Notes: generated from the sequence alone by a model not told the origin. 64,000 nt of DNA from Terriglobia bacterium (GCA_035712365.1 DASTAW010000038.1:50826-114825); one strand, 5' to 3'; numbered from the stretch's first letter, positions 54,201 through 62,813 are shown. Program-made: numbers and translations.

Positions 54201-55947
54201 GAGCCAGCGCTCCGACAAGCTTGTAAGCGGTCTCCCGGGGCAGGCGCGTGTCCGAATCGAGCGTGATCACGTATCGGACCCGAGGCAGAGTGGAGAGGTC
54301 GCCGACCTTGACCGGGAAATTATCTTCCTTGCCCAGGATCAGCTTGTTCAGGTCGAGTAACTTGCCCCTTTTCCGTTCCCATCCCATCCACCTGTTTTCC
54401 TGCGGATTGTAAACACGGTGACGATGGAAGTGGAAGAAACCGCCTCGGCGCTCCTGCGCGTACTTGTCGTTGAGTTGTTCGACAAGCGAACTGCACAATG
54501 CCACCAGGTCATCGTGCTCGTCCGTGGGTTTCGAGGCGTCGGGCGAGTCCGTCAGGAGGGCGAAATGTAAATTGGGGTCGCGATTTCCCAGGTAGCGGAC
54601 CTCGAGAGCCTCTACAATGTGCCGCACCTCCTTTTCGTTCAGCAGAAGGGAGGGGACCACAACGAGAGTCGAGAACTCGTCTGGAATGCCGCCGGAGAAG
54701 TCCAGCCTCGGAAGCCGGCGCGGCCGCACAAAGCGGACGGTTAGCTGGTTCATCAGACCGACTGCGGCCTGACTTGCGGGAATCAATAACAGCAGGCCCG
54801 GAATGAGAGGGATCACCGTTCCCAGGTGCCATAGCAACAGAAAGACCGCAACCAGCGTTGTGAGTTCGACGCCCGCAACATAATAGACTTCCGGCCATCC
54901 AAGGATGAGGTCGCTTATTCTCTTTGCTAACGAGGGGCGATACCCGATAACTCTTTTCAGTTTCAGGCTGCCGTGGTCCATCAGGTAATATCCGGCGCTG
55001 CTGCGGCGATCAGTGGCACGCTGATTCACTCCCCATTTCCGTTCCTTGGCTTTCCGCGCGCATAGGATGGCCCCCTTTGCAACCTCGGTTTCACTCAGCT
55101 TCGTGTGCCGGGCCAGCTCGGATACGGCGTTTCGATAGAGTTCGCGGCTTTCAAAGTCCATCCAGGGATAAGCCCCAGAGGGGTCTGACCGCAGAATGCG
55201 GTCAACGACACAGGTTGCCTCAAAAAACTCTTTCCACTCCATTTCAGAAATGTCACGAAGGCTGGTGATTATCGTCGAGGGAAGGTGAGAGTGAATCTCC
55301 GGAGAGCCATCTCCCGATGCAGGGACGGCCATAAGTTTCTCGCCTGCGATTCCAAGCTCTTCCAGCAATGCAAACTGAAGCAGAAGTTTCAGCGCCCGGA
55401 GCTCACCGATCTCGAGAGCGACCACCTGCTGAACTCCGGTGACATACTTTCCGAGCGCCTCTTCTGCAAACCGGAACTCTACCGCGGTCAGAAAGCTGCT
55501 CGCGATCTGATAGACGCGCGGAACAATTTCATCCTGCTCCGGTGAGGGTTGCAAGCCGGGCAAATCCCGCAACGATTTGAAGGCATCCCGAAATTCTTTT
55601 ACAGTGCTGCGAAGAAAGCGCGCATTGTCGTGAATCCAGCGATGTTGCTCAGCGGCTGGGCTGTTTTCGGGAGTCGCCTCGCTGCGGAGCAGTAAAGTTC
55701 GCTCAACGGATGCCCGGGTCCGTTGCCAACGCGGGTTGAGGACCTTGGGACGGTTCAAGGTTCCGGCGGCAACCCATTTCCGAGCCTGATGCGTGCCGAG
55801 CGCCCGCAGCCACTCATTCCGAGATTCATTCGAAATTTCTCTGGCCTGCTCACTGTTGCCCAGGGGACGCTTCGTATCAGCGGAGCTGATGCCAGCGTCC
55901 GGGACCTTCGGGCAACCATGAGAATGCTTATCGAAGATTCGGTTCAT
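51271..55947 (-). CDS. Short cyclic beta-1,2-glucan synthase-like protein (GT84 + glycoamylase-like domain, no GH94)
   Basis: A membrane glycosyltransferase of ~1,558 residues related to NdvB/ChvB. An N-terminal helical region (~50-330) leads to membrane helices (~350-410: TTLVAVFLLLWHLGTVIPLI). The GT84 catalytic domain has the acidic motif VITLDSDTRLP (~562) and SRRMHRWVRGDWQILRW; more helices follow (~690-860). A C-terminal glycoamylase-like domain (~1,220-1,540) has WSGTMFEYLMPLLWMRSHSG and MAHHQGMSLLAV (~1,477). In characterised enzymes this middle domain cyclises the chain and a following GH94 phosphorylase domain sets its length; full proteins reach ~2,800 residues. Here the frame stops right after the middle domain. 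The ATG at 55947 is chosen because a start at 56046 would overlap the upstream exporter by 76 bp. An ABC exporter ends 23 bp upstream. Confidence 0.88.
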   Translation of the reverse strand: MNRIFDKHSHGCPKVPDAGISSADTKRPLGNSEQAREISNESRNEWLRALGTHQARKWVAAGTLNRPKVLNPRWQRTRASVERTLLLRSEATPENSPAAEQHRWIHDNARFLRSTVKEFRDAFKSLRDLPGLQPSPEQDEIVPRVYQIASSFLTAVEFRFAEEALGKYVTGVQQVVALEIGELRALKLLLQFALLEELGIAGEKLMAVPASGDGSPEIHSHLPSTIITSLRDISEMEWKEFFEATCVVDRILRSDPSGAYPWMDFESRELYRNAVSELARHTKLSETEVAKGAILCARKAKERKWGVNQRATDRRSSAGYYLMDHGSLKLKRVIGYRPSLAKRISDLILGWPEVYYVAGVELTTLVAVFLLLWHLGTVIPLIPGLLLLIPASQAAVGLMNQLTVRFVRPRRLPRLDFSGGIPDEFSTLVVVPSLLLNEKEVRHIVEALEVRYLGNRDPNLHFALLTDSPDASKPTDEHDDLVALCSSLVEQLNDKYAQERRGGFFHFHRHRVYNPQENRWMGWERKRGKLLDLNKLILGKEDNFPVKVGDLSTLPRVRYVITLDSDTRLPRETAYKLVGALAHPLNRAVIDRKTNTVVEGYGILQPRIGISVESARKSRLASIYSGETGFDIYTRAVSDVYQDLFGEGSFTGKGIYEVETFQRVLGNRFPSNALLSHDLIEGVYGRAGLVSDIEVIDDYPSHFSAYSRRMHRWVRGDWQILRWLLPHVPDFFGARVPNPITLLSRWKIFDNLRRSLIELNLFLLLLAGWFAFRGGALYWTAVIIALLLLPTYVETLISLAQVWRADNLKGFLKERANAFVTGHLQVFVMLVFLPHKAFVMLDAIVRTLTRLTVTRRNLLEWETSAEAEAGSRKKTAVEAYLAFTPWFALATGISLAFLRPPALPAAAPILGLWLLAPVFTEWINHPPRRRTKPLEPQDVAFLRIASLSTWRYFREFSNAGVHWLIPDRVQQEPPAVMNVLSPTNLGILLNARLAAHHLGYLTLTELIEQTEQTINSAKRLSRFNGHFLNWYDLHTLDPLPPKFVSTVDSGNLAACLWTLKQACLGLVNEPLLSRELCQGIRDHLSLIQQIAHQKTLAPEVVLRIQEVVSWADRAGENASDWTWSLPGLHKEIQAVMDALCSNRPDGESGDQGSADDLSWWLSETLARIENVQTSVKTLAPWLLQEYRQLHLDSPGHDVSLASLPAVLPQMERELNDRSPESGTPGATDSVRSLSSLLRASLDRATNLSARLQRLAGEAEELLREMDFRFLYDQKRRLLHVGYDVEAQQHTTAVYDLLASEARTATFIAIAKGDIRQEAWFHLGRTQTLEEGTPVLVSWSGTMFEYLMPLLWMRSHSGTMLDEGMHSAVLCQQKYARRRKVPWGISEAAFSARDHKGIYQYAAFGLPGLAVDPNALEDIVIAPYASFLALLVDSTSAVRNLKLMWEKGWFGRLGFFESTDYSDSRTSGTAEGELVRCWMAHHQGMSLLAVCNLLTRSSLQRWFHLESQVMATELLLHEKVPRAAPEQLEPANPWKRSPQIPGKETSTRSALAEPAHESG

Positions 55948-55970
55948 AACAAAATCTCTTGTTTTCCACG

Positions 55971-57800
55971 TTACCGGTAGCTGGCGGCCTGCATTTCGAA
56001 CATTCTTGAATAGCGTTCTCCGCGTGCCATCAGCTGGCTGTGGCACCCGTCCTCGACGATCTTGCCGCCTTCCAGGACAAGGATTCGGTCCGCCATGCGG
56101 ACCGTGGAGAAGCGATGGGAAATCAACAGGGCGGTCTTTCCAACCGTGAGTTCGGAAAATCGCTCAAAAACTTCCCGTTCAGAACGAGCATCAAGCGCCG
56201 CCGTCGGCTCATCAAGGATTAGTAACTGCGCATCCCGGAGGTAAGCTCTTGCCAGAGCGATTTTCTGCCATTCTCCGCCGGACAGGTCCACACCGCCCTC
56301 AAACCGCCTGCCGAGCATCTGCTCGTACCGCCCCGGCAGCTTACGCAGCACGGTGTCGGCAAGGCTTTTGTGAGCGGCCATCGAGATTCGGCTGAGGTTA
56401 TCGCGGTCCTCGATTTTCCCTGCGGCAATGTTGTCGCGCCCGGTCATTTCGTAACGCATGAAGTCCTGAAAGATCACCGCAATTTCCCGGTGCAGGTCTT
56501 CCAGGTCATAATCTCGAAGATCGACTCCATCCAGCAGGATTCTTCCTGCGGTCGGATCGTAGAGCCGCGTGATCAGCTTGACGAGGGTTGTTTTACCCTG
56601 CCCGTTTTCGCCCACCAGGGCCACTCGCTGGCCGGGTTCGATTCGAAGGTCAAGGCGGTCAAGAACGGCACGCCTGGTTCCGGGATAGGCAAAAGTCACC
56701 TGGTCGAACTCAAACCCCTGGCGTATGGGCCGCGGGGCCGGAATTGCATTGGGCTTGGACTGCACCCTGGGCTCGAGACGGAACAGATTCAGGAAATCGG
56801 TGAGGAACAGCGCCTGGTCGGCGATGCTTGTAAAGCTGGAGAAAATCTGCTGGATGTTGCTGCTGGCGCCGGCGATGGCGGTGGCCAGGTAAATCAGGGA
56901 CTTAAGTGAAAGGTCTCCATGGATCGTCCGATAGATCACGAAGGCGTATGCGCCATAATAGGCGGTCGCACTCAGCAGCGAGAACAACGAGCTGGCAAGG
57001 AGCCGGCGCTTTGAAAGCGAAACATTCTGCGTATAGATCTCGTCGGAAAGCGCGGCATACCTGCCCGTCAAGTACGGGCTGAGTCCGAACAGTTTTAGTT
57101 CCTTGGCGCTTTCTTTGCTTGCCCCTAGCTGCCGGAGATAGTCGAGCTCACGCCGCGCGGGCGTCTGCCGAAATCTCAACGAGTATCCCAGAAAGGCGAA
57201 GTGGCTCTCGCCGACAAACGCCGGCAGAACGCCGACGATGAGGAGCAGGAGAATCCACGGTGAAAAGATGCAGATGGTAATCGAAAAGGTGAGGGCCGTG
57301 ACGAATTGCTGGAGGGCCCTGCCTGCGGACGAAATCATGCTGACGCGGTCTGTTGCCTGGACCCTTGCCCGTTCCAACTTGTCGTAGAAATCGGGGTCTT
57401 CATAGGTTTCCAGATCCAGCCTTGAGGCATGGCTCATCACCTTGATGCTGACATGCCGGATGAACTTATCGGCCAGGACGCTCTCACAATAGCCAATCAT
57501 GCGCGAGAGGACACTGCCCCCAAGCGCCAGCCCGAATTCGGCTGCTACCAGCCACCAGAATTTTGGCGCCAGATGCTGGTGGGCAGTAACAACGGAGGCG
57601 ACTTCGCCGATTATGGCAGCCGAAACTGCCGCAATGCCAATTGGAATGAGTGCTGAAACTATCTGCAGCGCCAAGCCGGCAATCGTCACGCGCGGCCCAG
57701 ATTCCCACACGATGCGAAGCCCAGGCGGAACGTTTCGTAGCGCCCGAAGGCGGTCTCTCCAGGCATTCCCAAAGGACTGTTTTGAGGAGTTTTCCTGCAT
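55971..57800 (-). CDS. ABC exporter, fused membrane and ATPase domains
   Basis: A 609-residue type-I half-exporter. Six-helix membrane domain ~35-330 (VTIAGLALQIVSALIPIGIA; NVSLSKRRLLASSLFSLLSA) and ATPase domain ~360-600: Walker A GENGQGKTTLVKLI (~400), signature LSGGEWQKIALARAYL, Walker B LLILDEPTAALD, H-loop LISHRFSTVRMADRI. It would form a homodimer in the inner membrane. Its stop is 23 bp before the start of the glucan-synthase gene on the same strand, so the two are probably one operon. Cyclic beta-1,2-glucan is exported by the ABC protein NdvA/ChvA in rhizobia, and by position this protein is the likely counterpart, although close sequence kinship to NdvA is not evident. The synthase's usual companion would thus be upstream instead of downstream. 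Confidence 0.92.
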   Translation of the reverse strand: MQENSSKQSFGNAWRDRLRALRNVPPGLRIVWESGPRVTIAGLALQIVSALIPIGIAAVSAAIIGEVASVVTAHQHLAPKFWWLVAAEFGLALGGSVLSRMIGYCESVLADKFIRHVSIKVMSHASRLDLETYEDPDFYDKLERARVQATDRVSMISSAGRALQQFVTALTFSITICIFSPWILLLLIVGVLPAFVGESHFAFLGYSLRFRQTPARRELDYLRQLGASKESAKELKLFGLSPYLTGRYAALSDEIYTQNVSLSKRRLLASSLFSLLSATAYYGAYAFVIYRTIHGDLSLKSLIYLATAIAGASSNIQQIFSSFTSIADQALFLTDFLNLFRLEPRVQSKPNAIPAPRPIRQGFEFDQVTFAYPGTRRAVLDRLDLRIEPGQRVALVGENGQGKTTLVKLITRLYDPTAGRILLDGVDLRDYDLEDLHREIAVIFQDFMRYEMTGRDNIAAGKIEDRDNLSRISMAAHKSLADTVLRKLPGRYEQMLGRRFEGGVDLSGGEWQKIALARAYLRDAQLLILDEPTAALDARSEREVFERFSELTVGKTALLISHRFSTVRMADRILVLEGGKIVEDGCHSQLMARGERYSRMFEMQAASYR

Positions 57801-58539
57801 TTGGACCCTAAACTTTGTCGCAGGCTCAAAAGCCGTCAGGATGGGCGAAAAGCTCTCCCCTTGCGCACTCTATCATAACTGGCAATCCAGTTGCCTAACC
57901 ATCGATCTCCATGGCTTGATCAACCTCTCTGCTTCCAATGAGTTGCGGCTTCGGATTCAGGGGCGGAGCGGAGGCTGTCGCGGGAATTCAGTAAAAACTA
58001 CAGACTTCGTGAAATAAGAACCTGATTCTCTGTGCGATTGATGGCTGCTGCGGATCCCCTTGCGGCCTCTCACCAAGGATAGGCGCCCGCGACAAGTTCT
58101 CGGGTTGAAGGAGCCGGAAGTCCCGGATTTGGGGTCGTTGCCTTCTTGGCCCTCTCCAGGGCGCACAGGTGAGGTCCGAAGAATTCCAAAGCCCAAGGCT
58201 TCAAGTCGGAGCAGGCGAGCCTGAGCGGACCCGTCTCCGCCGTTCACCGGCGCCACCACCGTCCCGCCCTGGTCGTTATTGCAACGCATGTTTTCCAAAA
58301 GTGGAGGAGCGCGGAGAGCAAACCTCTAGCCCCAAAAGGCCCTCGCTTTTCAGCTGGCAATACACATGTAGCGTGGTGCGGGACCGGGCGGAGACACTTC
58401 GTTTTCAACAAATAGGCCCGTGCCAAGCTTCCGCAATCGAAGTGAGGCAAGGGAGTGCGCCGCTCGAATTCCTGCGTCAATTGCGGCTTTGCGGCTACAA
58501 CCGGGAAAGGGAATGAGGAAAGCCCTCGGCCGATTTTGC
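57801..58539. other. Long gene-poor interval
   Basis: Several short open frames exist, but none shows family features, a ribosome-binding site or a coherent start. The left end should hold the promoter of the exporter-synthase operon; AGGGTCC lies just before that ATG. No permease-type palindrome or AT-rich repeat is seen here. Confidence 0.5.
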
Positions 58540-58568
58540 TTGACTTTTGTTGGCTACTATGGTAGCCT
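58540..58568 (+). promoter_or_regulatory. Promoter candidate with perfect inverted repeat in its spacer
   Basis: TTGACT (58540-58545), a 17-bp spacer, and a weak -10 TAGCCT (58563-58568). GGCTAC-TATG-GTAGCC (58552-58567) is a perfect 6-bp inverted repeat lying across the spacer and -10, as expected of a repressor operator of the BlaI/MecI kind. What it would transcribe is unclear: a 74-codon frame overlaps it, and the dehydratase gene starts ~560 bp downstream. Confidence 0.5.
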
Positions 58569-58703
58569 CACTGATGACGGCAGGGGATGTGTACGCCGGA
58601 AGCCAACAGTCTGGACAGGCTCTGAATTTGCTCTCACAAAATCGAATGCAATTGCCGGTAGAGTTTGGCATTAAAATTGTGGGACAAAAAAATGTGTTTT
58701 TTG

Positions 58704-58870
58704 AAAAACAAAGCGGAGAAGTTGCTGAAAACAAAGGATCGGCCCTGAAAAACAAACCGGAACAAAGCTAAAAACAAAGCGGAGAAGTTATTGAAAACAC
58801 GTAGCTGTGGAAAAAACAAACCGAAACGAACCTAAAAACAAAGCGGGCCATGTTATTGAAAATACAAGGC
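58704..58870 (+). repeat. Imperfect ~65-bp tandem repeat, about 2.5 units
   Basis: AAAAACAAAGCGG starts at 58704, 58770 and 58834. Units 1 and 2 share AAAAACAAAGCGGAGAAGTT followed by G/A-C/T-TGAAAAC, and a second half of AAAACAAACCG type. The stretch is strongly purine (A/G) rich on the plus strand, unlike the rest of the window. It has no stable reading frame; it lies 250-420 bp upstream of the diol dehydratase gene. Confidence 0.8.
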
Positions 58871-59110
58871 ACGATTCTATGCCGGCGCGCCGACGGCCCT
58901 GGCCGTCTCCCCCAGCAAAGCCCTCCTCCTCTCCTCACTCACACACTTCGATCCACAATGGGGGTACACCTACCCTTCCAATTCCAGCCTGCGGGCCTGC
59001 TTGACATTCGAGATGTCCACGTATACAACGACTGTATCAAAAGCGAAGAAGCCGATCTCCCGCGCCCAGACACGGGAGGCACGGTAAAGGGCAGTTAGTG
59101 ACAGACGCTG
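58871..59110. other. Leader region of the diol dehydratase operon
   Basis: No gene is seen. I looked for a cobalamin riboswitch because the downstream enzyme is B12-dependent, but found neither the B12 box nor the expected pairing pattern. CGGCGCGCCG (58882-58891) is a local palindrome. Confidence 0.45.
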
Positions 59111-59122
59111 GTGAGGCGAACA

Positions 59123-61372
59123 ATGGCGCCAGAAGAGCGCACGAGCAACTCAAAACGATTTCAATCCCGTGGAATGCGGGGAATCAATAATGACAGTTTT
59201 GTCCACGAATGGCCTGAAGCGGGCCTGACGCTGTTCCACAGCCCTTACGATCCGAATCCTCAGATCAAGGTCGAAGATGGGCGCATCACCGAAATGGACG
59301 GCATTCATGAACGCGATTTTGACTGGATTGACAAGTTCGTTGCCTGCCATGCTATCAATATTCAGCTCGCTCAGAAATCAATGGCGATGGACTCCCTGGC
59401 GATTGCGCGGATGCTGGTGGACATCACGACGCCTCGAGACCAGGTGATTGATGTCTTCTCCGGTCTTACTCCAGCCAAGATCATGGACGTCGTGGACCAT
59501 CTCAATGTAGTTGAGATGATGATGGCCTTGCAGAAAATGCGCGCCCGAAAGACCCCCTTCAACCAGGCTCATGTAACCAACAGGCGCGAAAATCCAGTCC
59601 TGCTTGCTGCCGATGCCGCTGAAGCCAATGAGCGCGGATTTTCTGAACTGGAGACAACAGTTGGCGTTCCGCGCAATGCGCCACTGAGTGCGATGGCTAT
59701 CCTCATTGGGTCTCAGACCGGTCGAGGTGCAGCGCTAACCCAGTGCGCCGTGGAGGAGGCTCTGGAATTGCGCCTTGCCTTGCTGGGGCTCACAACCTAT
59801 GCCGAGACTTTGTCCGTCTACGGTACGGAGCAAGCCTTCTCCGACGGGGACGACACTCCGTGGTCCAAGGCATTCCTGGCTTCAGCTTATGCGTCCCGCG
59901 GCATCAAGGTGCGGTTTACATCGGGGTCCGGTTCCGAGGCCCTCATGGGACATGCCGAGAAGAAGTCGATGATCTACCTGGAGGCCCGATGCCTGATGCT
60001 CATCAAGGGTGCCGGGTCACAAGGCGTCCAGAATGGTTCGATCAGTTGTATCGCTCTTCCAGAATCCTTGCCTGGCGGGGTGCGCGCGGTCCTGGCGGAG
60101 AACCTGATTGCCACGCTACTCGATTTGGAGCTGGCGTCCGGCAACGATGCGATGGCGTCTCACTCCCAGATTCGCAAGTCCGCGAAACTGATGCTGCAGT
60201 TTCTGCCCGGCACGGATTTTATTTTCTCTGGCTACAGCGTAATGCCGCGGGAGGACAATCTCTTTGGCGGCGGAAATTTTGACAGTGATGATCTGGATGA
60301 CTACACCGTGCTTCAGCGCGATATGCAAACGGATGGTGGACTCCGTCCGGTTCGCGAAGAGGTTATTCTCGATGTCCGCCGTCGCGCCGCACAGGCAATT
60401 CAATCCGTTTTCCGGGAATTGGCCCTTCCCACGATTACTGACGCCGAAGTGGAGGCAGCAGTCACGGCGCGAAGTAGTTGTGACATGCCGGTGCGTGATG
60501 CCGTGGCTGACTTGAAAGCCGCCGATGAATTTCTCAGCAGACGGCTCAACGCGCTGGATGTACTCAGGGCCTTAGCCAGGCATGGGTTTTCTGATGTGGC
60601 AGAAAAGATTCTCTCCGTGCAGAAATTGCGTGTTTCAGGCGACTATCTTCAAACTTCCGCCGTGCTGCTACCCGGCGGTGCAGTCTCAAGCGCAGTGAAT
60701 GATGCCAATGATTACCTGGGGCCGGGTACTGGCTATCATCTCAGTTCTGCGCGCGCGCAGGAGATAGCGGACCTACCGCAAGCCGGCGACCCTCGTCAGA
60801 TTGGCGTTGAGACGGATACGTGGTCGGCAGACTTCTTCCAGGAAATTGGAGAAGCGTCGCCGGGCAACGACGCCTGTGAAATTGTTATCGCGCTTGGACC
60901 GGCGTTTGGTGCCAGCCTGAAATCAACGATCCTGGGGATTCCCCATGGCAAGGTCTTGCTTGCGTTAATCGAGGGAATCGAAGCCGAGGGCGGGACGGCC
61001 CGTGCGGTTAGAATCTATGCGACCTCGGATTGTGGTTTTATCGGGCATGCAGGCGCCCTGCTGAGCGGATCAGGCGTCGCAATCGGGCTGCAGTCTAAAG
61101 GGACCACGGTGATTCATCACCGCGACCTGGAGCCTCTCAACAACCTGGAGCTGTTCCCTCAGGCTCCTGGCCTGACGCTGGATTCCTACCGAGTCATTGG
61201 AAGAAATGCCGCGAAATACGCCAAGGGAGAGCCTGTGCTGCCGGTCCCGATCCAGATCGACAATATGGCCCGATTGAAATTTATCGTAAGAACAACCGTT
61301 CTGCACCTGCGGGAAACCAATCAAGTGCGGAGTGGCAGGCCGCCGCAGGAAATTCGCATCGTCAAGGGGTGA
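59123..61372 (+). CDS. B12-dependent diol/glycerol dehydratase, fused large and medium subunits
   Basis: A 749-residue protein joining two subunits that are separate in the pdu/dha systems. Residues ~15-555 are the large subunit, a TIM barrel that converts 1,2-propanediol or glycerol to the aldehyde with adenosylcobalamin. Active-site segments are conserved: NQAHVTN (Gln, His), FSELETTVGV (Glu), YAETLSVYGTE (Glu), GSQGVQNGS (Gln), LELASGNDAMASHS (Asp), DFIFSGYS (Ser). Residues ~560-749 are the medium subunit (EIVIALGPAFGAS; LSGSGVAIGLQSKGTTVIHH; LNNLELFPQAPGLTL). The ATG at 59123 has GAGG six bases upstream; a GTG at 59111 is also in frame. The small subunit follows 28 bp later. No reactivase, adenosyltransferase or microcompartment shell gene is in view. 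Confidence 0.95.
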   Translation: MAPEERTSNSKRFQSRGMRGINNDSFVHEWPEAGLTLFHSPYDPNPQIKVEDGRITEMDGIHERDFDWIDKFVACHAINIQLAQKSMAMDSLAIARMLVDITTPRDQVIDVFSGLTPAKIMDVVDHLNVVEMMMALQKMRARKTPFNQAHVTNRRENPVLLAADAAEANERGFSELETTVGVPRNAPLSAMAILIGSQTGRGAALTQCAVEEALELRLALLGLTTYAETLSVYGTEQAFSDGDDTPWSKAFLASAYASRGIKVRFTSGSGSEALMGHAEKKSMIYLEARCLMLIKGAGSQGVQNGSISCIALPESLPGGVRAVLAENLIATLLDLELASGNDAMASHSQIRKSAKLMLQFLPGTDFIFSGYSVMPREDNLFGGGNFDSDDLDDYTVLQRDMQTDGGLRPVREEVILDVRRRAAQAIQSVFRELALPTITDAEVEAAVTARSSCDMPVRDAVADLKAADEFLSRRLNALDVLRALARHGFSDVAEKILSVQKLRVSGDYLQTSAVLLPGGAVSSAVNDANDYLGPGTGYHLSSARAQEIADLPQAGDPRQIGVETDTWSADFFQEIGEASPGNDACEIVIALGPAFGASLKSTILGIPHGKVLLALIEGIEAEGGTARAVRIYATSDCGFIGHAGALLSGSGVAIGLQSKGTTVIHHRDLEPLNNLELFPQAPGLTLDSYRVIGRNAAKYAKGEPVLPVPIQIDNMARLKFIVRTTVLHLRETNQVRSGRPPQEIRIVKG

Positions 61373-61400
61373 TGGTCGAAACTGGAAGGAAGGTGATTGA

Positions 61401-61799
61401 ATGAGTGATGAATCCGGAACCCAGAGTTATCCGCTCTCCGAGCGCTATCACGACCGTTTGCGAACACCCTCGGGAATTCCATTCGACGATATTACCGTTG
61501 AATCCGTCCTGGATGGGCGCATTCAAATGGATGATCTGCGGGTTACGGCCGAGGCATTGGAATTACAAGCAAGGGTAGCGGAAGGCTGCGCGCGGCCGCA
61601 GTTGGCGGAGAATTTCCGCCGCGCCGCAGAGCTGGTTGATGTGCCCGAGGAGAGACTTCTGGAGATTTACCGGGCTCTTCGGCCGGGCCGTGCTTCAAAG
61701 GCGGGCTTGCTGGCACTGGCAGAACAGTTGGAGACCCGCTGGCGCGCTACCAGGTGCGCCAACCTCATCCGAGACGCTGCGAATGCCTGCCGGAGTTAA
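61401..61799 (+). CDS. Diol/glycerol dehydratase small subunit
   Basis: A 132-residue partner of the preceding fused subunit; together they would form the holoenzyme. Conserved small-subunit blocks: YPLSERYHDRLRTPSG, FDDITVESVLDGRIQMDDLR, LQARVAEGCARPQLAENFRR, AAELVDVPEERLLEIYRALR. It lacks the N-terminal low-complexity extension that targets the pdu enzyme to microcompartments, which fits the absence of shell genes and a soluble enzyme. GGAAGG and AAGGTG lie just before the ATG. The last helix (NLIRDAANACRS) is complete. Confidence 0.95.
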   Translation: MSDESGTQSYPLSERYHDRLRTPSGIPFDDITVESVLDGRIQMDDLRVTAEALELQARVAEGCARPQLAENFRRAAELVDVPEERLLEIYRALRPGRASKAGLLALAEQLETRWRATRCANLIRDAANACRS

Positions 61800-61958
61800 G
61801 CCTGATCACGGGCATCGGGCAATGGGACTGCATCTGGCTGGTTCTTGAGCGGTAACACAAGCGCTGTAGCAGCCTTGAATCGGAAGATATCATAACAACC
61901 TTTACCGAAATAACCCTGTCCGTGGATGTTCTCCAGCGCGTTGATAAGGAGTTGGAGT

Positions 61959-62813
61959 ATGAAATTGGGAATAGACAGCTACTGTTATCACAGGTTCTTT
62001 GGCGAGGTCTATCCCCAACAACGCCCGCCTTCCTTGCGAATGACTATGGAGGACTTTGTCAGCAGGGCTTGTGAACTGGGCGTGGTGGGAGTCTCCCTAG
62101 AATCCTGTTTTTTCCCCAGCTTCAGCTCGGAATATCTCTCAGGGTTGAAAAAGAGTCTTGATGAACATGGACTTGATCGTGTTTACGCCTGGGGACATCC
62201 GGACGGCCTTGAAGGTGGGAGAAACCAGGAAGCCTATGAGGATATGATCCTCAATCTCGATTACGCGCGTCAGATCGGGGCCAAGGTCATGCGAGTGGTG
62301 GGGAGCAGTCTCGTATTTCGCAACGACCCGCACCAACCGCAGCTCGAGCGCCTTACGCGGATGTTTCGCGAGGCTGCCAGGGTGGCCGAGGAGTACGGGA
62401 TCAAGCTGGCAGTGGAAAATCATATCGATTTTAATGCAGATGAAATGGTTCAACTCTTAGAGGCCGTTGATTCACCCTACCTCGGCATTAACTTCGATAC
62501 CGGTAATTTCGTTCGTCTCCTGGATGATCCTGTAAAAGGCATGGCCAAGCTGGCATCTCGAGTTTACGCGACCCACATCAAGGACCTGCAAGTGCAGAAG
62601 AGAGTTCCAGCCGACGAATGGTTTTTCTTCTCTTCAGTTCCAGCAGGGGACGGAATCGTTGATATTGCGAAGCTTGTCGAGATACTGACCGCATCGGGCT
62701 TTGACGGGATTCTTGCGGTCGAAATCGACTTTCTGCATCCGAGTTACGGCGATGACGAAGATGCAGCGGTAGCGAAGAGTATCACAAAATTGAAATCGAT
62801 GATCCGGACGTGA
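61959..62813 (+). CDS. Sugar phosphate isomerase/epimerase-like TIM-barrel protein
   Basis: A 284-residue protein of the xylose-isomerase-like/AP-endonuclease-2 superfamily. The start at 61959 (MKLGIDSYCYH) is set by AAGGAG at 61946-61951. Barrel strands and metal-binding positions are visible: GVVGVSLESCFF, VYAWGHPDG, AKVMRVVGSSL, IKLAVENHIDFNADEM (Glu, His), LGINFDTGNF (Asp), VYATHIKDLQ (His), GILAVEIDFLHPSYG (Glu). The family includes epimerases and isomerases of sugars and inosose-type polyols, all cytoplasmic and divalent-metal dependent. It lies 159 bp after the dehydratase small subunit in the same direction, so a role in supplying or using a polyol is possible but unproven. Confidence 0.88.
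   Translation: MKLGIDSYCYHRFFGEVYPQQRPPSLRMTMEDFVSRACELGVVGVSLESCFFPSFSSEYLSGLKKSLDEHGLDRVYAWGHPDGLEGGRNQEAYEDMILNLDYARQIGAKVMRVVGSSLVFRNDPHQPQLERLTRMFREAARVAEEYGIKLAVENHIDFNADEMVQLLEAVDSPYLGINFDTGNFVRLLDDPVKGMAKLASRVYATHIKDLQVQKRVPADEWFFFSSVPAGDGIVDIAKLVEILTASGFDGILAVEIDFLHPSYGDDEDAAVAKSITKLKSMIRT

Noticed and set aside
58547..58771. 74-codon frame after the promoter candidate
   Set aside because: Its start overlaps the promoter elements, it runs into the tandem repeat, and no family or ribosome-binding site is seen.
58871..59110. Cobalamin riboswitch before the B12-dependent dehydratase
   Set aside because: Neither a B12 box nor a plausible fold could be found by eye; a covariance search would settle it.
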